NCBI GenBank assembly: GCA_947243845.1
Contig: CAMXIF010000006.1
Location: forward strand, 62,001-126,000
Direction of reading: 5' to 3'
Source: an uncultured bacterium
GTDB taxonomy: Bacteria; Bacillota; Clostridia; Lachnospirales; Lachnospiraceae
DNA: 64,000 bases
Shown: piece after piece, positions 53,941 to 63,072 of the stretch
Layout of the letters: each line of letters starts with the position of its first letter
How positions within the stretch are numbered: the stretch's first letter is position 1
Made by a program: the position numbers and the translations under genes
Notes under the pieces: model-generated
The model's database searches: none
Seen by the model: the letters and a program-made list of their open reading frames with translations, nothing else
Told to the model about the DNA's origin: nothing

Positions 53941-53975
53941 TTTCCTTAGGCGGCGTCCTCTGACGCCTTAGAAAA
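53941..53975. repeat. GGCGGCGT hairpin, copy 2
   Basis: TTAGGCGGCGTC pairs with GACGCCTTAG around CTCT. An outer AGCCAGA/TCTGGCT pair is also present. Confidence 0.75.
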
Positions 53976-53988
53976 TCTTCTGGCTTTA

Positions 53989-54243
53989 TTATTTAGCTCT
54001 CTCCACGATCTCCACAAGTCTCCATCTCTTATCTTTGGATAACGGTCTTGTCTCCATCACCTTAACGGTATCACCGATGTTGCACTCATTGTTCTCGTCA
54101 TGTGCTTTTAACTTATAAGTCTCCTTTACAATCTTCTTGTAAAGGGGATGCTTTACATGGTTTTCAATTGCAACAACAATTGTTTTATCCATCTTATTAC
54201 TGGTTACTTTACCAGTACGGGTTTTTCTCAGATTTCTTTCCAC
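53989..54243 (-). CDS. rpsQ: 30S ribosomal protein S17 (uS17)
   Basis: The 84-residue protein has the OB-fold motifs [40 protein letters not shown] and [20 protein letters not shown]. It binds 16S rRNA helix 11 region. It follows rpmC by 36 bp. Confidence 0.97.
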   Translation of the reverse strand: MERNLRKTRTGKVTSNKMDKTIVVAIENHVKHPLYKKIVKETYKLKAHDENNECNIGDTVKVMETRPLSKDKRWRLVEIVERAK

Positions 54244-54279
54244 GATTGTCTGCCTCTCCTTTCTGAAACAATACCTTCA

Positions 54280-54489
54280 CTAGTTAGTGGCTTTTGCCTT
54301 CTGTGTGATAACCGTCTGGATTCTTGCGATATTTCTTCTCACATCTTTGATCCTGGCTGTATTGTCTAACTGATTCGTTGCGTTCTGGAATCTCAAATTG
54401 AAAAGTTCTTTCTTAGCATCAACAAGCGCCTGTGCTAATTCTGCATCTGATTTTTTGTTTAAATCTTCTACATATTTATTTGTTTTCAT
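54280..54489 (-). CDS. rpmC: 50S ribosomal protein L29 (uL29)
   Basis: The 69-residue protein is a helical hairpin ([40 protein letters not shown]). ATG 54489 overlaps the rplP end by 14 bp and has AAGGCGG upstream within rplP, so translation is coupled. The longer frame (to 54558) lies inside rplP and is rejected. Confidence 0.95.
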   Translation of the reverse strand: MKTNKYVEDLNKKSDAELAQALVDAKKELFNLRFQNATNQLDNTARIKDVRRNIARIQTVITQKAKATN

Positions 54490-54916
54490 TTGATACACCG
54501 CCTTCCAAGTCTGCTTTAGAAACGATTTTACATTTGCATGGAAGTTTATGGGTTGCAAGACGCAGTGCCTCTTTGGCTACGTCCTCGCTCACGCCTGCGA
54601 TCTCGAACATCACGCGGCCTGGCTTAACCACTGCTACCCAGTATTCCAAAGTTCCCTTACCGGAACCCATACGTGTCTCTGCCGGTTTTGCTGTAACAGG
54701 CTTATCCGGGAAAATCTTGATCCAGACTTTACCGCCACGCTTGATATAACGTGTCATGGCAATACGGGCTGCCTCAATCTGATTGGATTTGATCCAGCAG
54801 GGCTCTACAGCCACAATACCATATTCACCGTAGGTGATCTTGTTGCCGCGGGTTGCCTTACCTGCCATAGATCCACGGAACTGTTTACGACGTTTTACTC
54901 TTTTTGGCATTAACAT
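54476..54916 (-). CDS. rplP: 50S ribosomal protein L16 (uL16)
   Basis: The 146-residue protein begins [20 protein letters not shown] and has [20 protein letters not shown]. It contacts A-site tRNA. Its start shares a base with the rpsC stop, and its end overlaps rpmC. Confidence 0.97.
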   Translation of the reverse strand: MLMPKRVKRRKQFRGSMAGKATRGNKITYGEYGIVAVEPCWIKSNQIEAARIAMTRYIKRGGKVWIKIFPDKPVTAKPAETRMGSGKGTLEYWVAVVKPGRVMFEIAGVSEDVAKEALRLATHKLPCKCKIVSKADLEGGVSNENK

Positions 54917-55572
54917 TATTTATCGCTCCCTTCCTTGTTTGATTTAGTAGGAAGTACCTCGCCTTTGTAAATCCATACTTTGACACCAAGCTTACCATAT
55001 GTGGTGTCTGCCTCTGCAAACCCATAATCGATATCTGCTCTCAGAGTCTGAAGCGGAATAGTACCCTCACTGTAGAACTCCGTACGGGCGATATCTGCAC
55101 CGCCGAGACGTCCGGATACAGCTGTCTTGATACCTTCTGCGCCTGCCTTCATGGTACGGCCCATGCAGGACTTCATGGCACGTCTGAAAGATACACGGTT
55201 CTCAAGCTGCTGCGCAATATTCTCTGCAACAAGCTGTGCATCTTTATCAGGTCTCTTAATCTCCTTAATATCTACAAGAACCTTCTTGTTCGTCAGCTTG
55301 GAAAGTTCTTTCTTGGTCACTTCGATCTCAGCGCCGCCTTTACCGATCACAACACCCGGCTTAGCTGTATAAATGATGACCTTCACTCTGTCGGATGCTC
55401 TCTCGATCTCAATCTTAGAGATACCGGCACTGTATAATTTCTTCTTTAAATACTGTCTGATATTATAATCTTCCACTAAGAAGTCAGCAAATTCTCCATC
55501 AGCATACCATTTGGAATCCCAATCTTTAATAATACCGACTCTTAAGCCGTGTGGATTAACTTTCTGTCCCAT
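54916..55572 (-). CDS. rpsC: 30S ribosomal protein S3 (uS3)
   Basis: The 218-residue protein has the KH domain ([20 protein letters not shown] with the GxxG loop) at the mRNA entry site and the C-terminal [20 protein letters not shown]. Order and length are standard. Confidence 0.97.
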   Translation of the reverse strand: MGQKVNPHGLRVGIIKDWDSKWYADGEFADFLVEDYNIRQYLKKKLYSAGISKIEIERASDRVKVIIYTAKPGVVIGKGGAEIEVTKKELSKLTNKKVLVDIKEIKRPDKDAQLVAENIAQQLENRVSFRRAMKSCMGRTMKAGAEGIKTAVSGRLGGADIARTEFYSEGTIPLQTLRADIDYGFAEADTTYGKLGVKVWIYKGEVLPTKSNKEGSDK

Positions 55573-55596
55573 GTTGTTCTCCTTCCTAATCTGATC

Positions 55597-56001
55597 CTAT
55601 TTTGCATCGAGAACGATCGTGATATGACTCATTCTCTTTTCAATCCTGTACGCTCTACCCTGCGCTCTCGGTTTCACACGCTTCATGGTAGGTCCTTTGT
55701 TGGCGTAGCACTCTGCCACATAAAGGTTTTCCGGATTAGGATACTTGGTAGGATCCTGACTGTATTTGTACTCGGCGTTTGCGATCGCCGACTCCAACAA
55801 CTTTTTGATAATGCTGGATGCATATCTGGGATTGTAAGTTAAGATGGCAAGCGCCGTCTCCGTATCTTTCCCTCTGATGGCATCTAATACGAAACATGCC
55901 TTCTGTACAGACACGCGAGCGTAAGATAACTTCGCTGAGGGTCTTACATCTTTATTGGCATTTCTTTCTCTTTTTATCTGGGATCTATGTCCTTTAGCCA
56001 T
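55597..56001 (-). CDS. rplV: 50S ribosomal protein L22 (uL22)
   Basis: The 134-residue protein has the core motifs AKLSYARVSVQKACFVLDAI, TYNPRYASSIIKKLLESAIA and the tunnel loop PTMKRVKPRAQGRAYRIEKR. The tunnel loop is relevant to macrolide binding; no unusual change is obvious. Order standard. Confidence 0.97.
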   Translation of the reverse strand: MAKGHRSQIKRERNANKDVRPSAKLSYARVSVQKACFVLDAIRGKDTETALAILTYNPRYASSIIKKLLESAIANAEYKYSQDPTKYPNPENLYVAECYANKGPTMKRVKPRAQGRAYRIEKRMSHITIVLDAK

Positions 56002-56022
56002 AGATTAAAACCTCCTTTCAAA

Positions 56023-56304
56023 TTAGCGAACTTTGGACTTTCTCTCGTCCTTGTCATGTCCTCTATAAGTTCTGGTAGCCACGAACTCGCCGAGTTTATG
56101 TCCAACCATATCTTCTGTAACATATACCGGTACGTGCTTTCTTCCATCATGAACAGCAAATGTGTGTCCAACGAAGGAAGGGAAAATCGTAGAGCGGCGA
56201 GACCAGGTCTTAATGACCTGCTTTTGTCCCGATGAATTCATTGCATCTACTTTTTTCAGTAAGCTCGCATCTGCAAATGGTCCTTTTTTCAGTGATCTAG
56301 CCAT
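56023..56304 (-). CDS. rpsS: 30S ribosomal protein S19 (uS19)
   Basis: The 93-residue protein begins [20 protein letters not shown] and has [20 protein letters not shown] and [20 protein letters not shown]. It forms part of the 30S head. A 141-bp gap with two hairpins separates it from rplB. Confidence 0.97.
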   Translation of the reverse strand: MARSLKKGPFADASLLKKVDAMNSSGQKQVIKTWSRRSTIFPSFVGHTFAVHDGRKHVPVYVTEDMVGHKLGEFVATRTYRGHDKDERKSKVR

Positions 56305-56352
56305 GATCTTTCCTCCTAAATAATATTCATATATTGCAGTTTAGCAGTCTGG

Positions 56353-56436
56353 GGAAGAATTGCTGTTCTTTGCAATTCTCCCGGGCAAAGTTCTAGTTGT
56401 TCTTGGGTGATGTTCTTTATCGCCCTAGAATAACTC
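56353..56436. repeat. Two hairpins between rplB and rpsS
   Basis: AGAATTGC/GCAATTCT (with outer GGG/CCC) and GTTCTAG/CTAGAAT with inner GGGTGAT/ATCGCCC around GTTCTTT. The GTTCTTT loop also appears in the thlA-crt palindrome. Confidence 0.55.
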
Positions 56437-56445
56437 TTTGTCCAC

Positions 56446-57288
56446 CTATTTGATCGCTCTGCCGTCTCTTCTTCTCACAATCAGCTTATTAGAAGATTTC
56501 TTTTTCTTACGAGTCTTAAGTCCAAGTGCAGGCTTGCCCCAAGGTGTACATGGGCCCGGGCGTCCAATCGGAGCTCTGCCTTCACCACCGCCGTGCGGAT
56601 GGTCATTCGGGTTCATAACGGAACCGCGAACCGTAGGACGGATACCCATATGACGCTTACGTCCAGCCTTACCGATCTTGATCAGGTTGTGATCAACATT
56701 ACCAACGGTTCCAACAGTAGCCCTGCACACCATCGGCACCATTCTCATTTCGCCGGAAGGAAGTCTTAAGGTTGCATACTTACCTTCCTTAGCCATCAGC
56801 TGTGCGCTGTTGCCGGCGGAACGTACCATCTGGCCGCCCTTGCCGGGATATAATTCAATATTGTGAACCAGTGTACCTACCGGAATCTCAGATAAGGGCA
56901 GGCAGTTACCTACTCTAATCTCCGCCTCAGGACCGTTCATGACTTTCATTCCGTCCTTCAATCCTTCCGGTGCAAGGATGTATGCTTTCTCACCATCCTC
57001 ATAGCAGATCAGTGCGATGTTAGCCGTTCTGTTGGGATCGTACTCGATACCGATAACCTTGGCACTGATACCATCTTTATTTCTCTTAAAATCTATATTT
57101 CTGTATAATCTTCTGTTTCCACCGCCGTGATGTCTTACCGTGATCTTACCCTGGTTGTTCCGGCCCGCATTTTTCTTCAAAGATGTGCAAAGCGCCTTTT
57201 CGGGAGTCTGCTTTGTAATCTCAGAGAAATCGGATCCAGTCATGTTACGTCTGGAAGGTGTATATGGGTTATATGTCTTAATTCCCAT
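56446..57288 (-). CDS. rplB: 50S ribosomal protein L2 (uL2)
   Basis: The 280-residue protein is close to the peptidyl-transferase centre. Motifs: [40 protein letters not shown] and the C-terminal [20 protein letters not shown] with the conserved His. ATG 57288 has AAAGGAG upstream; the longer frame to 57342 is rejected. Confidence 0.97.
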   Translation of the reverse strand: MGIKTYNPYTPSRRNMTGSDFSEITKQTPEKALCTSLKKNAGRNNQGKITVRHHGGGNRRLYRNIDFKRNKDGISAKVIGIEYDPNRTANIALICYEDGEKAYILAPEGLKDGMKVMNGPEAEIRVGNCLPLSEIPVGTLVHNIELYPGKGGQMVRSAGNSAQLMAKEGKYATLRLPSGEMRMVPMVCRATVGTVGNVDHNLIKIGKAGRKRHMGIRPTVRGSVMNPNDHPHGGGEGRAPIGRPGPCTPWGKPALGLKTRKKKKSSNKLIVRRRDGRAIK

Positions 57289-57350
57289 GATCTTATCTCC
57301 TTTTCTATGATTTTGCGCAGTGTCTGCAGACACCGCATACATTATCTTTA

Positions 57351-57425
57351 TTCGCAGTCCAGGGAGAATCGCCTCTCATCCTTTCCTCATTCCGAGTCCG
57401 GAGAGAATCGCTTGCGATTCTCTCG
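57351..57425. repeat. Duplicated segment and perfect palindrome between rplW and rplB
   Basis: Two related copies, CGCAGTCCAGGGAGAATCGC and CGAGTCCGGAGAGAATCGC, lie about 45 bp apart. The second continues into a perfect 11-bp palindrome (GAGAGAATCGC/GCGATTCTCTC). Confidence 0.6.
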
Positions 57426-57439
57426 AACGAATCTATAGT

Positions 57440-57476
57440 TTTTCTTAGGCGGCGTCCCTAAGACGCCTTAGAAAAA
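57440..57476. repeat. GGCGGCGT hairpin, copy 3
   Basis: TTTTCTTAGGCGGCGTC pairs with GACGCCTTAGAAAA around CCTAA. It lies directly after the rplW stop on the minus strand. Confidence 0.75.
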
Positions 57477-57488
57477 CTCTTCGTTCTG

Positions 57489-57788
57489 TTAAAGTCCTGC
57501 AAAAATCTCGATATCCTTGCTGTCCTGTGTCAGCTGAACGATTGCTTTCTTGGTCTTTGCGGTCTTACCGTATACCATGCCGCGTCTCTTGGTCTTGCCA
57601 TCTAAGTTCATGGTGTTAACCTTTGCAACTTTCGCGCCTTCGAACATCTTCTCAACAGCTTCTTTGATCATCGTCTTATTTGCTTCGGGATGAACCAGGA
57701 AAGTGTATTTCTTCTCGCTCATGCCTGCCATACTCTTCTCCGTAATCACCGGTTTGAGGATCACATCATAATACTGAATCGCTGCCAT
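57489..57788 (-). CDS. rplW: 50S ribosomal protein L23 (uL23)
   Basis: The 99-residue protein is at the tunnel exit and docks trigger factor and SRP. Motifs: [40 protein letters not shown] and [20 protein letters not shown]. Its start touches the rplD stop. Confidence 0.97.
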   Translation of the reverse strand: MAAIQYYDVILKPVITEKSMAGMSEKKYTFLVHPEANKTMIKEAVEKMFEGAKVAKVNTMNLDGKTKRRGMVYGKTAKTKKAIVQLTQDSKDIEIFAGL

Positions 57789-58408
57789 TATGCAAACACC
57801 TCCTCGATCTTAGCTACCGCATCCTTGGTGATCACCAATGTATCACCCTTTAATACGTCATATACATTGATATTCTCCGCTACTGCTGTGTTAACCTTGG
57901 AAAGGTTTCTAGCGGAAAGGATCACCTTGTCATCCTTATCAGCAATCACTACCATAGCCTTCTCTACTTTCAGGTTATCCATAACCTTCTTGAAATCCTT
58001 CGTCTTAATCTCATCAAACTTAAGTTCATCGAGCACGATCAACTTATTGTCCTGCACTCTGCTTGTGAGAACAGACTTAAGCGCTGCTTTCTTCTCTTTC
58101 TTATTCATCTTAAAAGAATAATCTCTCGGAACGGGAGCAAACACAACTCCGCCGCCCTTCCACTGAGGCGCTCTGATGGAACCCTGTCTTGCATGACCAG
58201 TTCCTTTCTGCCTCCAGGGCTTTCTGCCGCCGCCGCTCACCTCAGAACGGGTCTTGGCTTTCTGCGTACCCTGACGCTTATTGGCAAGGTTCTGGACAAC
58301 TGCCAAGTGCACCAGGTGTTCATTGATCTCGACACCAAACACTGCATCACTCAAGTCCATCTTGCCGACTTCTTTACCTTCCATATTATAAACAGCTACG
58401 TTTGCCAT
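57788..58408 (-). CDS. rplD: 50S ribosomal protein L4 (uL4)
   Basis: The 206-residue protein has the tunnel loop [20 protein letters not shown] and [21 protein letters not shown]4 represses the S10 operon in some bacteria by binding its leader; the leader here (59577-59814) is long and structured. Order and length are standard. Confidence 0.97.
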   Translation of the reverse strand: MANVAVYNMEGKEVGKMDLSDAVFGVEINEHLVHLAVVQNLANKRQGTQKAKTRSEVSGGGRKPWRQKGTGHARQGSIRAPQWKGGGVVFAPVPRDYSFKMNKKEKKAALKSVLTSRVQDNKLIVLDELKFDEIKTKDFKKVMDNLKVEKAMVVIADKDDKVILSARNLSKVNTAVAENINVYDVLKGDTLVITKDAVAKIEEVFA

Positions 58409-58443
58409 CTATTTGGTCCTCCTTTCAACTGTGACCAGAGTCA

Positions 58444-59130
58444 CTATTTCGCATCGACCTTAGTTGTCTCTTTGATGGTTACTAAGGCTTTCCTGGGTCC
58501 GGGCACCGCACCCTTAACAAGAATGAGGTTCTTATCTGCATCAACTCTCACTATCGTAAGGTTCTGCACCGTAACTCTGACACATCCCATGTGTCCAGGC
58601 ATCCCTTTGCCCTTGAATACTCTGCTGGGTGAGGAACATGCGCCGTTGGAACCCTGATGGCGATGGAATTTAGAACCGTGAGTCATAGGTCCTCTGTGCT
58701 GGCCATGTCTCTTGATCGCACCCTGGAATCCCTTACCTTTGGAAATTGCCGTTGCATCTACTCTGTCGCCAGCCTCAAAGATATCCGCCTTAATCTCGCT
58801 TCCGAGTGTGTACTCTTCTGCATTTTCTAATTTCAGCTCTCTGATAAATCTCTTGCAGGATACGCCTGCTTTGTCAAAGTGGCCCTTCTGAGCCTTATTA
58901 ACGCCGTGACGGTGGATCACTTCCTTATTACCACCCTTGTCCTTGTTAACGATTTTTTCCTTCTTGTCCACAAAACCAACCTGCACTGCATTGTAACCAT
59001 CGTTCTCGACAGTTTTGATCTGCGTTACTGCGCAGGGGCCTGCCTGAAGTACGGTAACCGGTGTCAGTGTGCCGTCTTCATCGAAGATCTGAGTCATTCC
59101 GACTTTTGTTGCTAAGATAGCTTTCTTCAT
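58444..59130 (-). CDS. rplC: 50S ribosomal protein L3 (uL3)
   Basis: The 228-residue protein starts [20 protein letters not shown] and has [20 protein letters not shown] and [36 protein letters not shown]. It helps shape the peptidyl-transferase centre. ATG 59130 has AGGAGG 8 nt upstream; the frame to 59190 is rejected. A 128-bp gap with hairpins separates it from rpsJ. Confidence 0.97.
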   Translation of the reverse strand: MKKAILATKVGMTQIFDEDGTLTPVTVLQAGPCAVTQIKTVENDGYNAVQVGFVDKKEKIVNKDKGGNKEVIHRHGVNKAQKGHFDKAGVSCKRFIRELKLENAEEYTLGSEIKADIFEAGDRVDATAISKGKGFQGAIKRHGQHRGPMTHGSKFHRHQGSNGACSSPSRVFKGKGMPGHMGCVRVTVQNLTIVRVDADKNLILVKGAVPGPRKALVTIKETTKVDAK

Positions 59131-59175
59131 TTCCTTTACCTCCTGTTGTTCTACAGCGGATTTAAAGTGTATGGC

Positions 59176-59235
59176 CTCGTTCCGAGCCAATTCCGCAGGA
59201 ATTTGCTCGAGAAGTTAATTGCGAAGCAATTTACT
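59176..59235. repeat. Hairpins between rpsJ and rplC
   Basis: ATTCC-GCA-GGAAT and GAAGTTAATTGC/GCAATTTACTTC lie in the gap. The second carries the GCGAAGC loop seen at 48086-48131. Confidence 0.5.
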
Positions 59236-59258
59236 TCAAATCGTCCTAGTAGGGGTTT

Positions 59259-59576
59259 TTATTTGTTCTTCATTTTGATGTCGATATACACACCTGCCGG
59301 CATCTCCAGTCTCTGGAGCGCATCCACCGTCTTGGGGGTGGGGGTGATGATATCAATGAGTCTCTTATGAGTCCTCTGCTCGAACTGCTCTCTGGAATCT
59401 TTGTATTTATGAACAGCCCTTAAGATTGTAACTACTTCCTTTTTAGTAGGAAGCGGTACAGGTCCGCTCACCTGAGATCCGTTCTTCTTCACAGTTTCGA
59501 TGATTTTCTTGGCTGACGCATCCACTAACTGATGGTCATAGGCTTTCAATGTGATTCTCATTACTTGACTTGCCAT
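59259..59576 (-). CDS. rpsJ: 30S ribosomal protein S10 (uS10)
   Basis: The 105-residue protein is also the transcription factor NusE. Motifs: [40 protein letters not shown] and [20 protein letters not shown]. It is the first gene of the S10 operon. AAAGGAGG lies upstream of the ATG. Confidence 0.97.
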   Translation of the reverse strand: MASQVMRITLKAYDHQLVDASAKKIIETVKKNGSQVSGPVPLPTKKEVVTILRAVHKYKDSREQFEQRTHKRLIDIITPTPKTVDALQRLEMPAGVYIDIKMKNK

Positions 59577-59814
59577 AAAAAAAGTCGCCTCCTTTTCGCA
59601 CTTTTAAAGCTTAAGTACGACAAGCGGTGACTGTACACTCTCCCGTGTGTGTCCTAATTGCTTACGCATCGAATCACTAACACGTCGTTTCCGGCTAACC
59701 GGACATTATGTCTGTACAGTGACTTGTCGTCAGTTTCCTAACTTGACATTCGCTCCACGGAAAACCTGCCACGAAGGCAGCAACCTCTCGCTTCATAGCT
59801 ATCATGTCACAGCA
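59577..59814 (-). promoter_or_regulatory. Structured leader of the S10 operon
   Basis: About 240 nt lie between promoter and rpsJ. A long-range stem joins ACGACAAG...ACTGTACA (59713-59730, read on the minus strand) to TGTACAGT...CTTGTCGT (59617-59637), enclosing a small hairpin TCCGG/CCGGA. Closer to the promoter TGCTGCC/GGCAG forms another. Control by L4 or another r-protein is possible; the fold does not match one I know. Confidence 0.55.
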
Positions 59815-59820
59815 CAAACT

Positions 59821-59849
59821 AGTATATATGATGTTTTTAGGAATTGCAA
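59821..59849 (-). promoter_or_regulatory. Promoter of the S10 operon
   Basis: TTGCAA (59844-59849), 17 bp, TATACT (59821-59826). Confidence 0.75.
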
Positions 59850-59881
59850 GAGAAATTTTCTATTTTTTACAAAAAATATCA

Positions 59882-60589
59882 TCACCTGTTCAAAATCCAT
59901 GCAATCCCGGATGCCATTCTGAGTGCCGTATCCTGAAAATGATTTCCCGGATTCAGTTCATAAATAGTGTCTATCCCTTTCTCCCCGTAATATGCTGCGA
60001 TTTTCTCCGTACGCTCCTGCACCGTCCTCAGATAAGGGTTCCTTGTCCTGCATTCTTTGTTCCCCAGGGAAAGATATACCGCTTCCGGCGCTGCCTTCAT
60101 TTCATTGTCAAAGACGTATTCCTGAAATCCCGGAAACCAGAACGAGCCGGAAGCACTGGCAATCCTGTGGAAAATATCCGTTCGATACGGGGCATAGAGC
60201 GCAAACAGTCCTGCCAGGGAATATCCTGCAAGCCCCCGCCACAAGACCTTGCCCGGCACTAACTCTTCTACTGCCGGTATCATTTCTTCTGTCAGCATCC
60301 GCAGATACGCGTTTGCACCACCGGTACAGGGGGTATCCTTTCCGGCGATCGCTGGTGCATCCCAGGGTGACATATCATGATTCCACGAAAGCCCGCTGAC
60401 TGCCGCCAGCGTAAACTCCGGACAGAGGGTTTGCCACCGCGCATACATCTCCCGCACTCCAAAATATACCTGTGTCCCCTCTTCCTCAAAAGTATGCAGA
60501 TAAATGATAGGGCTGTCCGGGTTTGGACTTATGTAAACCAATATGTCCTTGCCGCCAATGGCAAGCCTATGGGACTTTCTTATCTCCAT
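59882..60589 (-). CDS. Alpha/beta-hydrolase, esterase D/IroE-like
   Basis: The protein (235 residues) has the nucleophile elbow AGYSLAGLFALYAPY and a C-terminal GNHFQD that supplies the His. It resembles serine esterases of the IroE/esterase D group, some of which cut siderophores, but there is no siderophore gene nearby. No signal peptide. It is the gene just upstream of the S10 operon and has no visible link to it. Confidence 0.78.
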   Translation of the reverse strand: MEIRKSHRLAIGGKDILVYISPNPDSPIIYLHTFEEEGTQVYFGVREMYARWQTLCPEFTLAAVSGLSWNHDMSPWDAPAIAGKDTPCTGGANAYLRMLTEEMIPAVEELVPGKVLWRGLAGYSLAGLFALYAPYRTDIFHRIASASGSFWFPGFQEYVFDNEMKAAPEAVYLSLGNKECRTRNPYLRTVQERTEKIAAYYGEKGIDTIYELNPGNHFQDTALRMASGIAWILNR

Positions 60590-60788
60590 TTTATTTACTC
60601 CCGCTTATTTCACGATACCATCCACATTATACTATATAAGAAAAGGAAAACAAAGACATTTTCCCACCCAGATATCCGGTTGTGTAAACTTCTGAAATAT
60701 GCTATCCTGTTGAAAACATACACCGTATTATACGATGTTTTGCCAGTGACAGAATACGCCCGTTTATAGATAGAAAGGACATACCGTA

Positions 60789-61664
60789 ATGTGGATTGCA
60801 GATAACTGGAAAGACTACGAAGTCATAGACTGTTCTAAGGGAGAAAAACTGGAACGCTGGGGGGATTATCTTCTGGTGCGCCCCGATCCGCAGGTCATCT
60901 GGAACACCCCCAGGACCGATGAGGGCTGGCGTAACAAAAACGGCCATTACCATAGAAGTTCCAAGGGTGGCGGCGAATGGGAATTCTTCCATCTGCCTCA
61001 GGAATGGAGTATCCGCTACCAGGATCTCACTTTCCGATTAAAGCCGTTCAGCTTTAAACATACCGGACTTTTTCCGGAACAGGCCGTCAACTGGGATTGG
61101 TTTTCTTCTATTATAAAGGAGACCCGAACGAAAAATCCGGACAGACAGATCAAAGTCCTGAATCTTTTCGCTTATACAGGGGGCGCTACCCTGGCCGCCG
61201 CCAAGGCCGGTGTCCACGTAACACACGTGGATGCTTCCAAAGGCATGGTCACCTGGGCTAAAGAAAACGCTGCCGCCTCCGGCCTGTCAGATGCCCCCAT
61301 CCGCTGGCTGGTGGATGACTGTGTCAAATTCGTGGAGCGGGAACTCCGCCGGGGCAATACTTATGATGGCATCATCATGGATCCGCCTTCCTACGGACGC
61401 GGCCCCAAAGGGGAAATCTGGAAGATAGAGGATAACATTTACCCCTTTATCGAACTCGCTGCGAAACTGCTGTCCAAAGACGCTTTATTTTTCCTGGTCA
61501 ACTCCTATACCACAGGCTTACAGCCTGCAGTGCTCACCTATATGATACACTCTGCCCTGGTACCGATAATGGACGGCCACGTAGAGTCTTCGGAAATCGG
61601 ACTGCCTGTCGCCCGGAGTGGACTGATCCTGCCCTGCGGCGCCTCAGGACGATGGCAAAAGTAA
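60789..61664 (+). CDS. Class I SAM-dependent rRNA methyltransferase (RlmI/RlmK-like)
   Basis: The protein (291 residues) has the SAM-binding motif VLNLFAYTGGATLAAAKAGV, an acidic motif VTHVDASKGMVTWAKENA and the catalytic motif IMDPPSYGRGPKGEIWK. DPPSY and the order fit the RlmI/RlmK group of 23S rRNA cytosine or guanine methylases; it lacks the N-terminal PUA domain of RlmI. The exact target base is not predictable. AGAAAGGA lies upstream of the ATG. Convergent with DUF2752, 6 bp apart. Confidence 0.85.
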   Translation: MWIADNWKDYEVIDCSKGEKLERWGDYLLVRPDPQVIWNTPRTDEGWRNKNGHYHRSSKGGGEWEFFHLPQEWSIRYQDLTFRLKPFSFKHTGLFPEQAVNWDWFSSIIKETRTKNPDRQIKVLNLFAYTGGATLAAAKAGVHVTHVDASKGMVTWAKENAAASGLSDAPIRWLVDDCVKFVERELRRGNTYDGIIMDPPSYGRGPKGEIWKIEDNIYPFIELAAKLLSKDALFFLVNSYTTGLQPAVLTYMIHSALVPIMDGHVESSEIGLPVARSGLILPCGASGRWQK

Positions 61665-61670
61665 ATTCCT

Positions 61671-62159
61671 TTACGAGATCCGCTTTGCGGACTCAACCGC
61701 ATTTAGCAAACGCTCCCGATAGGCAGGTATTGTTCTTTCGAGGAGATTTCCTTCAAGATAACCATAGGGCTCCCTGTCGGGAAAATAGCGGCCTATACGC
61801 AGTATGTAAACTGCCAGAAGCATTACCGCGATCCCTGCGACAATCCCTTTCATCTCTTTCACCTCTCCCGCCAAAAGATAGCGTTTCACGCAGTAATACA
61901 GCACCGCTAGCACAATCGGGAAGATGACGGGATTCATCTGCCAGGCCTGCTGCCATCGGCCAGCCAGAAACAGCACTGCTGCCCTGGTAATGCCGCAGCC
62001 CGGACAGGGCAGTCCGGTAGCCAGACGGATAGGACAGGGCGTACCAAAAAGAACACTGAACACAGCCACATAAACCATGATCAGTATACATACCACGCCA
62101 TATTCCCGAATATCCTTCCAGAGCCGTCCTGCGGCTCTTTTTCCATATTTCTTCAACAT
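61671..62159 (-). CDS. DUF2752 membrane protein
   Basis: The protein (162 residues) has two or three helices and the DUF2752 signature CPIRLATGLPCPGCGITRAA with the Cys-Pro-Gly-Cys-Gly motif, then LAGRWQQAWQMNPVIFPIVL. The family's function is unknown to me. Its last codons (Lys-Arg-Ile-Ser) are part of the palindrome 61675-61694. The ribosome-binding site is weak. It follows the TraX gene. Confidence 0.82.
   Translation of the reverse strand: MLKKYGKRAAGRLWKDIREYGVVCILIMVYVAVFSVLFGTPCPIRLATGLPCPGCGITRAAVLFLAGRWQQAWQMNPVIFPIVLAVLYYCVKRYLLAGEVKEMKGIVAGIAVMLLAVYILRIGRYFPDREPYGYLEGNLLERTIPAYRERLLNAVESAKRIS
61675..61694. repeat. Palindrome in the 3' end of the DUF2752 gene
   Basis: GAG-TCCGC-TTT-GCGGA-CTC. 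It shares 17 of 20 bases or more with 19857-19876. Confidence 0.6.
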
Positions 62160-62241
62160 CGCTGTCTGCTTCCCCTTTTATCGCATCATCCCAAATGGTT
62201 TCTTCACACAACTGTTTTTCCCATCTGCCTCGCCATTTCGT

Positions 62242-63072
62242 TTAAATCACTCCGATATACTTTGCCGCTCCATACAAGAACAGAAGATGTACCGGGTAGA
62301 ATCCATATGAAAACCATTTCGGCAGCTGTCGTCCCTTTTGCCCATTATAATAGGCAAGCGGAATAAAGGCCGCCAAGCCATACATCTCCCGCAGGGAAGT
62401 CCGAAACAGTTCCATCACGGTATAACCATCCTCCAGATACCGCAGGCAGTTACCGCTCCAAGTACCAAATAACATCACACATCCCGCCAGTATGATCTTG
62501 TCAGACAATTTCCTGTCATGGGCCATATAAAATCCAAAAATCAACAGGATTCCCATATAACGGTAGTCCATGTTCCCCAAATAGGCTGCAAGACACCCTG
62601 CTGCCAACGCCATCCCCCTGACAACAACAAAGATCACGCCACGATACCGGGCAAGACTTTCCCACACAATCAGTACCAGCACTCCTGTCAGCAAGGTAAA
62701 AAATATATTTTGACTATCCAAGTCAATTATTTGGCCCGAAAACGCCAGGTCAAAAGGAATCTCCGAGACAATTGCAAAAATCCCCAGACGGAGTAAAAAG
62801 CGTCCCCTGCTCCTGGTGTAAAGAAATCCCTCCACAATTTGGTGGGCAAAGAGGATAAAGGCAACTCTTCCCAACGCTCTCCCCGCCCTGTAGATGATCG
62901 TAAGCCCTGGATCCCAAACACCGTCCACCGCTGTCATCCACAAATAATTTAATATGATTATAGCAAAGAAATGGTCAATAAACATGGAAATATAGGCCAT
63001 ATTCTTAAGAGACGCCCCACTGATATGAAATTGTGTCCTGTCGGAAGTTCTCATTCGACTATCTGCTGCCAT
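62242..63072 (-). CDS. TraX family membrane protein
   Basis: The protein (276 residues) has about eight helices and the TraX-like start SGASLKNMAYISMFIDHFFA, with RAGRALGRVAFILFAHQIVE and RFLLRLGIFAIVSEIPFDLA. TraX acetylates F-pilin in conjugative plasmids, but chromosomal TraX-like genes are common in Firmicutes and probably acylate other surface molecules. It overlaps the preceding gene's end by 22 bp. AGGATGAAAG precedes the ATG. Confidence 0.87.
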   Translation of the reverse strand: MAADSRMRTSDRTQFHISGASLKNMAYISMFIDHFFAIIILNYLWMTAVDGVWDPGLTIIYRAGRALGRVAFILFAHQIVEGFLYTRSRGRFLLRLGIFAIVSEIPFDLAFSGQIIDLDSQNIFFTLLTGVLVLIVWESLARYRGVIFVVVRGMALAAGCLAAYLGNMDYRYMGILLIFGFYMAHDRKLSDKIILAGCVMLFGTWSGNCLRYLEDGYTVMELFRTSLREMYGLAAFIPLAYYNGQKGRQLPKWFSYGFYPVHLLFLYGAAKYIGVI

